Source: Thermoleophilaceae bacterium
Lineage (GTDB): Bacteria > Actinomycetota > Thermoleophilia > Solirubrobacterales > Thermoleophilaceae
Direction of reading: 5' to 3'
Assembly: GCA_013812485.1 (NCBI GenBank)
Contig: JACCTJ010000241.1
Location: 1 to 9,391 of the forward strand
Length of the DNA: 9,391 nucleotides
Under the pieces are notes generated by a model. It saw only the letters and a list, made by a program, of their open reading frames with translations. It made no database searches and had not been told where the DNA came from. Of the stretch, positions 6,934 through 9,391 are shown one piece after another; position 1 is the first letter of the stretch, and every line of letters starts with the position of its first letter. A program made the translations under genes and the position numbers.

Positions 6934-7326
6934 TCAGGCGGGCGCCAGCGTAGGCAAGTCGATGGCCGTTGCGGCGGCGAGCAGGCATTCGTCGTAGGCG
7001 ATGAAGACCCCGAGGTCTTGACCTAGAGAGCTCGCCGATGCGAGCTGAATGGCGTCGAGCAAGCGAAGCTGCGGCGGCCCCACGGTCTCCGCGGCATCCA
7101 GCACTGACTCGACCATCTCGATCAGCGTAAGCCCGCTCAGCAGCTCCCGTGCCCGGAGGGAGCCTCGTCCGACTCGCCGGACTGTACGGTGCAGTTCCAC
7201 GCGCGAGAGCTCGCTCGTTACCCGGCGCGGCCATGCGCTCAGGGCCGAGAACAGGGCCGCACTGTGGTTCTCCTCGCGAACCAGCTTGACCAGGGCCGAG
7301 GTGTCGAGGTAGGCGATCTCGTTCAG
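6934..7326 (-). CDS. vapC: VapC-like PIN-domain toxin ribonuclease, probable CTG start
   Basis: 130 aa when read from CTG 7326. PIN-domain toxins cleave RNA (often tRNA or 23S rRNA) with a metal held by conserved acidic residues. All are present: D8 in AYLDTSAL, E39/E44 in SELSRVE, D91 in LRLLDAIQLA and D112 in FIAYDECLL. Length and order are normal, so the protein looks intact. No ATG, GTG or TTG lies before the LDTS motif in this frame. The first GTG (7200) would remove D8 and E39. CTG 7324-7326 overlaps the antitoxin stop (CTGA) and has GAGGA 6 bases upstream, inside the antitoxin's last codons, which makes it the best start. Loss of an original ATG/GTG, for example at the GAG just before IAYLD, is the alternative. 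It is translationally coupled to the upstream antitoxin and lies 47 bases before the methylase remnant. Confidence 0.8.
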   Translation of the reverse strand: MNEIAYLDTSALVKLVREENHSAALFSALSAWPRRVTSELSRVELHRTVRRVGRGSLRARELLSGLTLIEMVESVLDAAETVGPPQLRLLDAIQLASASSLGQDLGVFIAYDECLLAAATAIDLPTLAPA

Positions 7327-7610
7327 ATCTTGTCCTCGCGCTGCTCGTCGAGAGCCTCGCCCATCGACATCTCTCCCGGTTCGGGCTGGAGAGGCGGCCC
7401 CAGGTCGAGGAGGTCGAGCGTGGCCCGCCGGGCGATACGTCCCTCAGCCTCGAGGCGGTCGATCGGGTCGCCGGCTCCCGGCAGCGGCGCCAGCACCGCC
7501 ACGGGCCGGCCGCGGTTAGTCACCGAGAGCGTCTCGCCGTGCTCGACGCGTTGGAGGAAGACACTCAGGTTCTGACGCAGCTCGCGAACCGTGACCGTAC
7601 CGGCTCCCAT
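7323..7610 (-). CDS. vapB: VapB/Phd-YefM-type antitoxin
   Basis: 95 aa. Residues 6-42 (TVTVRELRQNLSVFLQRV, then GETLSVTNRGRPVAVLAP) are the Phd/YefM N-terminal fold, which dimerises and binds operator DNA. The acidic, methionine-containing tail (about 47-95, ending EQREDKI) would wrap and neutralise the PIN toxin encoded next. The ATG at 7610 was chosen over an in-frame GTG at 7619 because a TANNNT hexamer overlaps that GTG, and the VTVRELRQN start of the fold follows directly. Antitoxin before toxin with a stop/start overlap is the standard layout for these pairs. It lies 38 bases downstream of the mutase gene on the same strand, so read-through is possible, but an own promoter and an inverted repeat in the gap suggest autoregulation. 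Confidence 0.88.
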   Translation of the reverse strand: MGAGTVTVRELRQNLSVFLQRVEHGETLSVTNRGRPVAVLAPLPGAGDPIDRLEAEGRIARRATLDLLDLGPPLQPEPGEMSMGEALDEQREDKI

Positions 7611-7617
7611 GTGCGTC

Positions 7618-7623
7618 ACCGTA
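7618..7623 (-). promoter_or_regulatory. Candidate -10 element, leaderless start of the antitoxin
   Basis: TACGGT on the minus strand is followed by exactly 7 bases and then the antitoxin ATG at 7610, the spacing expected for a leaderless transcript beginning at the A of the ATG. No Shine-Dalgarno is seen before this ATG and no good -35 box is evident. Confidence 0.4.
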
Positions 7624-7633
7624 GCACCGCCCG

Positions 7634-7648
7634 GCGGTCCGCGACCGC
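7634..7648. repeat. Inverted repeat between mutase stop and antitoxin: operator or hairpin
   Basis: GCGGTC (7634-7639) and GACCGC (7643-7648) are perfect inverted arms with a 3-base centre. The repeat abuts the mutase stop codon (7649-7651) and lies 10 bases upstream of the antitoxin -10 candidate. As DNA it could be the operator bound by the Phd-type antitoxin. As RNA it would be a short stem without a U-tract after the mutase, which is weak as a terminator. Confidence 0.4.
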
Positions 7649-9268
7649 TCAGGCTCCCTGGTACTCCCCGTACTCCTCCCGCATGACCCCGGAGACCTCG
7701 CCGAGCGTCGCCCGGGCGGCGAGCGCCGCGCGGATCGGGTGCAGCAGGTTCCCCTCCCCGGTCGTGGCCTCCCGCACCTCCTCGAGCCGCGCGCGCACAG
7801 CCTCGCCGTCTCGGTCCTGCTTGAACTTCTTCAGCCGCTCGACCTGCTCGCGCTCTGACTCGGGGTCGACCGTGAGGATGTCCTCGGTCTCGACGCCCTC
7901 GGTCACATACTCGTTCACGCCCACGACGACGTCCTGCTTTGTCCGTATCCGCTCCGAGTAGGCCCACGCCGACTCCTCGACCTCCGCGCGGATGAAGTCG
8001 AGCGCCTCGACCGACCCACCCAGCTCCTCGACCTTGTCGATCAGCTCCTGCGCGCGCGCCTCGATCTCGTCGGTGAGCGCCTCGACGAAGTACGACCCCG
8101 CGAACGGATCGACGGTGTCGATCGCGCCCGACTCGTGGGCGAGCACCTGCTGGGTGCGCAGCGCCAGCCGCGCGGCGCGCTCGCTCGGCAGGGCGAGAGC
8201 CTCGTCGTAGCCGTTGGCGTGCAGCGACTGCGTTCCCCCGCAGACCGCGGCGAAGCCCTGCAACGCCACGCGCACGATGTTGTTCTCGACCTGCTGGGCG
8301 GCGAGCGTGGAGCCGCCGGTCTGGGTGTGGAAGCGCATGGTCAGCGAGCGCTCGTTCTGCGCGCCGAAGCGCTCGCGCATGATGCGCGCCCACATGCGCC
8401 GGACGGCCCGGAACTTCGCCACCTCCTGGAAGACGTGGTTGTGGCAGTTGAAGAAGAACGCGAGGCGGGGGGCGAACTCGTCGACCTCCATCCCGGCGGC
8501 GAGCGCCGCCTGCACGTAGGCGATTCCGTTGGCGAGCGTGAAGCCGACTTCCTGGACCGCCGAGCAGCCCTTCTCGCGCATGTGGTAGCCAGAGATCGAG
8601 ATCGTGTTCCACTGCGGGATGCGCTCGTGGCAGTAGGCGAAGAGGTCGGTGGTCAGGCGCATCGCCGGCTCGGGCGGATAGATGAAGTTGCCGCGCGCGA
8701 TGTACTCCTTGAGCACGTCGTTCTGCGTCGTGCCCTGAAGCGCGCTCGCCTCGACGCCCTGCTCCTCGCCGACGAGCTCGTAGAGCAGCAGCAGCACGGC
8801 CGCCGGCGCGTTGATCGTCATCGAGGTCGAGACGTCGCTCAGCGGGATGCCCTCGAAGACGCGGCGCATGTCGTCAATCGAGTCGATGGCGACGCCGGTG
8901 CGCCCGACCTCGCCGAGGCACAGGTGGTCGTCGGAGTCGCGGCCAAGCTGGGTCGGCAGGTCGAAGGCCATAGACAGGCCGGTCGAGCCGTGTTCGATCA
9001 GGTAGAGGTAGCGCTCGTTGGTCTCCTTGGCCGACGCGTAGCCGGCGTACTGGCGCATAGTCCAACGGCGCGAGCGGAACATCTCGGCGTGAATTCCACG
9101 CGTGTACGGGTACTCGGCCGGCTCGCCGAGGCGCTCCTCGAGGCCGGAGGCGACGTCGGCCTCGCGGTAGACGCGCTCGACCTCGATTCCGGAGTCGGTG
9201 AAACGGCGCTCGTCGTCGGGACCGACGACCGGCCCGATGGTGGGCTTCGAGTCGGAGCCGGTGGCCAT
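7649..9268 (-). CDS. Methylmalonyl-CoA mutase large (catalytic) subunit, B12-binding domain separate
   Basis: 539 aa. The TIM-barrel subunit of coenzyme-B12-dependent mutases interconverts (R)-methylmalonyl-CoA and succinyl-CoA in propionate, odd-chain fatty acid and branched amino acid metabolism. Visible blocks are YPYTRGIHAEMFRSRRWTMRQYAGY (53-77), SMAFDLPTQLGRDSDD (99-114), TTQNDVLKEYIARG (180-193), WNTISISGYHMREKG (220-234) and GGTQSLHANGYDEALALP. Y74, R192 and H229 correspond to Y89, R207 and H244 of the Propionibacterium enzyme (constant offset of 15). The Tyr/Arg pair that binds the substrate carboxylate argues for methylmalonyl-CoA rather than isobutyryl-CoA (Phe/Gln) or 2-hydroxyisobutyryl-CoA mutase. 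The protein ends after the barrel and linker, so it lacks the C-terminal DxHxxG cobalamin domain; a small B12-binding subunit must be encoded elsewhere. ATG 9268 leaves a plausible N-terminal extension and no ribosome binding site, matching the leaderless promoter candidate just upstream. A related acyl-CoA mutase remains possible. Confidence 0.93.
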   Translation of the reverse strand: MATGSDSKPTIGPVVGPDDERRFTDSGIEVERVYREADVASGLEERLGEPAEYPYTRGIHAEMFRSRRWTMRQYAGYASAKETNERYLYLIEHGSTGLSMAFDLPTQLGRDSDDHLCLGEVGRTGVAIDSIDDMRRVFEGIPLSDVSTSMTINAPAAVLLLLYELVGEEQGVEASALQGTTQNDVLKEYIARGNFIYPPEPAMRLTTDLFAYCHERIPQWNTISISGYHMREKGCSAVQEVGFTLANGIAYVQAALAAGMEVDEFAPRLAFFFNCHNHVFQEVAKFRAVRRMWARIMRERFGAQNERSLTMRFHTQTGGSTLAAQQVENNIVRVALQGFAAVCGGTQSLHANGYDEALALPSERAARLALRTQQVLAHESGAIDTVDPFAGSYFVEALTDEIEARAQELIDKVEELGGSVEALDFIRAEVEESAWAYSERIRTKQDVVVGVNEYVTEGVETEDILTVDPESEREQVERLKKFKQDRDGEAVRARLEEVREATTGEGNLLHPIRAALAARATLGEVSGVMREEYGEYQGA

Positions 9269-9276
9269 GCGACGAG

Positions 9277-9282
9277 AGCATA
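9277..9282 (-). promoter_or_regulatory. Candidate -10 element, leaderless start of the mutase
   Basis: TATGCT on the minus strand ends 8 bases before the mutase ATG (9268), so transcription would start at or beside the start codon. It sits in the only AT-rich patch of this intergenic region. No Shine-Dalgarno is present between it and the ATG, and the -35 region (about GTCAGG, 17 bases upstream) is a poor match. Confidence 0.45.
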
Positions 9283-9326
9283 ATTGACGAGCGCTATTCC
9301 TGACGACCGACCTTTCCTGGGCGCCT

Positions 9327-9391
9327 GTGGCGAACGCGGCGGCGCAGGACGAACCGGGGCCCGCGACCGTGGGGAGGCGCTTCGCCGCCTA
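9327..9391 (+). CDS. Possible N-terminus of a divergent gene (partial, runs off right edge)
   Basis: GTG at 9327 opens a frame to the window end reading VANAAAQDEPGPATVGRRFAA. Twenty of its 21 complete codons end in G or C, as expected for coding DNA here. It is divergent from the mutase with 58 bases between the two starts. The end GRRFAA followed by TA- would fit the beginning of an RDD-family membrane protein (often GRRFAAYLID), but this is a guess from a few residues. No ribosome binding site is evident. Confidence 0.3.
   Translation, partial: MANAAAQDEPGPATVGRRFAA

Noticed and set aside
7611..8612. Minus-strand frame extending the antitoxin far upstream through the mutase gene
   Set aside because: The upstream part overlaps the mutase in another frame and is low-complexity Arg/Gly/Ala. 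The Phd fold begins right after ATG 7610.
8135..9283. 382-codon plus-strand open frame opposite the mutase
   Set aside because: It is an antisense shadow of a strongly conserved gene; its translation is Val/Ala/Asp/Arg-rich with no recognisable domain.
1..9391. CRISPR array, tRNA, rRNA, riboswitch or transposase
   Set aside because: No regularly spaced direct repeats, no tRNA cloverleaf with a TTCRA arm, no B12 riboswitch box before the mutase (only 58 bases to the divergent start) and no transposase or integrase motifs were found by reading both strands.

Overview
The window is very GC-rich, strongly biased to G/C at third codon positions, and uses GTG, TTG and probably CTG starts. The gene content (an MptB-like polyprenol-dependent mannosyltransferase, an actinobacterial-style PAP2_3 protein, PgsA, a lipid kinase and a two-subunit-type B12 mutase) fits a high-GC Actinomycetota, most likely a deep lineage such as Thermoleophilia. 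That placement is inference from protein style; there is no rRNA to confirm it.

Left part (1-4410). The first codons of a minus-strand gene with a strong Shine-Dalgarno, possibly a cupin protein, lie divergent from a four-gene plus-strand set. These are a GT-C mannosyltransferase-like membrane protein (279-1592), a PAP2_3-type membrane phosphatase/transferase (1671-2798), phosphatidylglycerophosphate synthase-like PgsA (2801-3415, TTG start 2 bases after the previous stop) and a diacylglycerol-kinase-family lipid kinase (3466-4410). All four act on membrane lipids or polyprenol-linked sugars. The set reads as an envelope lipid/lipoglycan module, and an imperfect hairpin follows it.

Middle part (4411-6930) is a decayed zone. 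A plus-strand family-5 ABC transporter solute-binding protein remnant (4652-5179) has a good ribosome binding site but two compensating frameshifts, an in-frame TGA and no C-terminal three quarters. It abuts, tail to tail at a 10-bp palindrome, a minus-strand remnant of a large restriction/N6-adenine DNA methyltransferase protein (5181-6886). That remnant keeps the NPPW catalytic motif but has two frameshifts, two TAG codons four codons apart, and apparent internal deletions of the nuclease core and the SAM-binding part.

Right part (6934-9391). An apparently intact VapBC/Phd-type toxin-antitoxin pair lies upstream of the methylase remnant. Its PIN toxin has no ATG/GTG/TTG start, and a CTG overlapping the antitoxin stop is the best candidate. 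Upstream on the same strand is an intact methylmalonyl-CoA mutase large subunit (539 aa, no B12-binding domain). The mutase and the antitoxin each have a TANNNT hexamer 7-8 bases before their ATG, which suggests leaderless transcription. The right edge carries the first codons of a divergent plus-strand ORF.

Overall, two sets of ordinary chromosomal genes (envelope lipid synthesis and propionate/methylmalonyl metabolism) flank a small eroding defence/mobile patch in which only the toxin-antitoxin pair still looks functional. I did not find a convincing undescribed system. The strongest leads are the four-gene lipid module, the deletion structure of the methylase remnant, and the CTG-start toxin.
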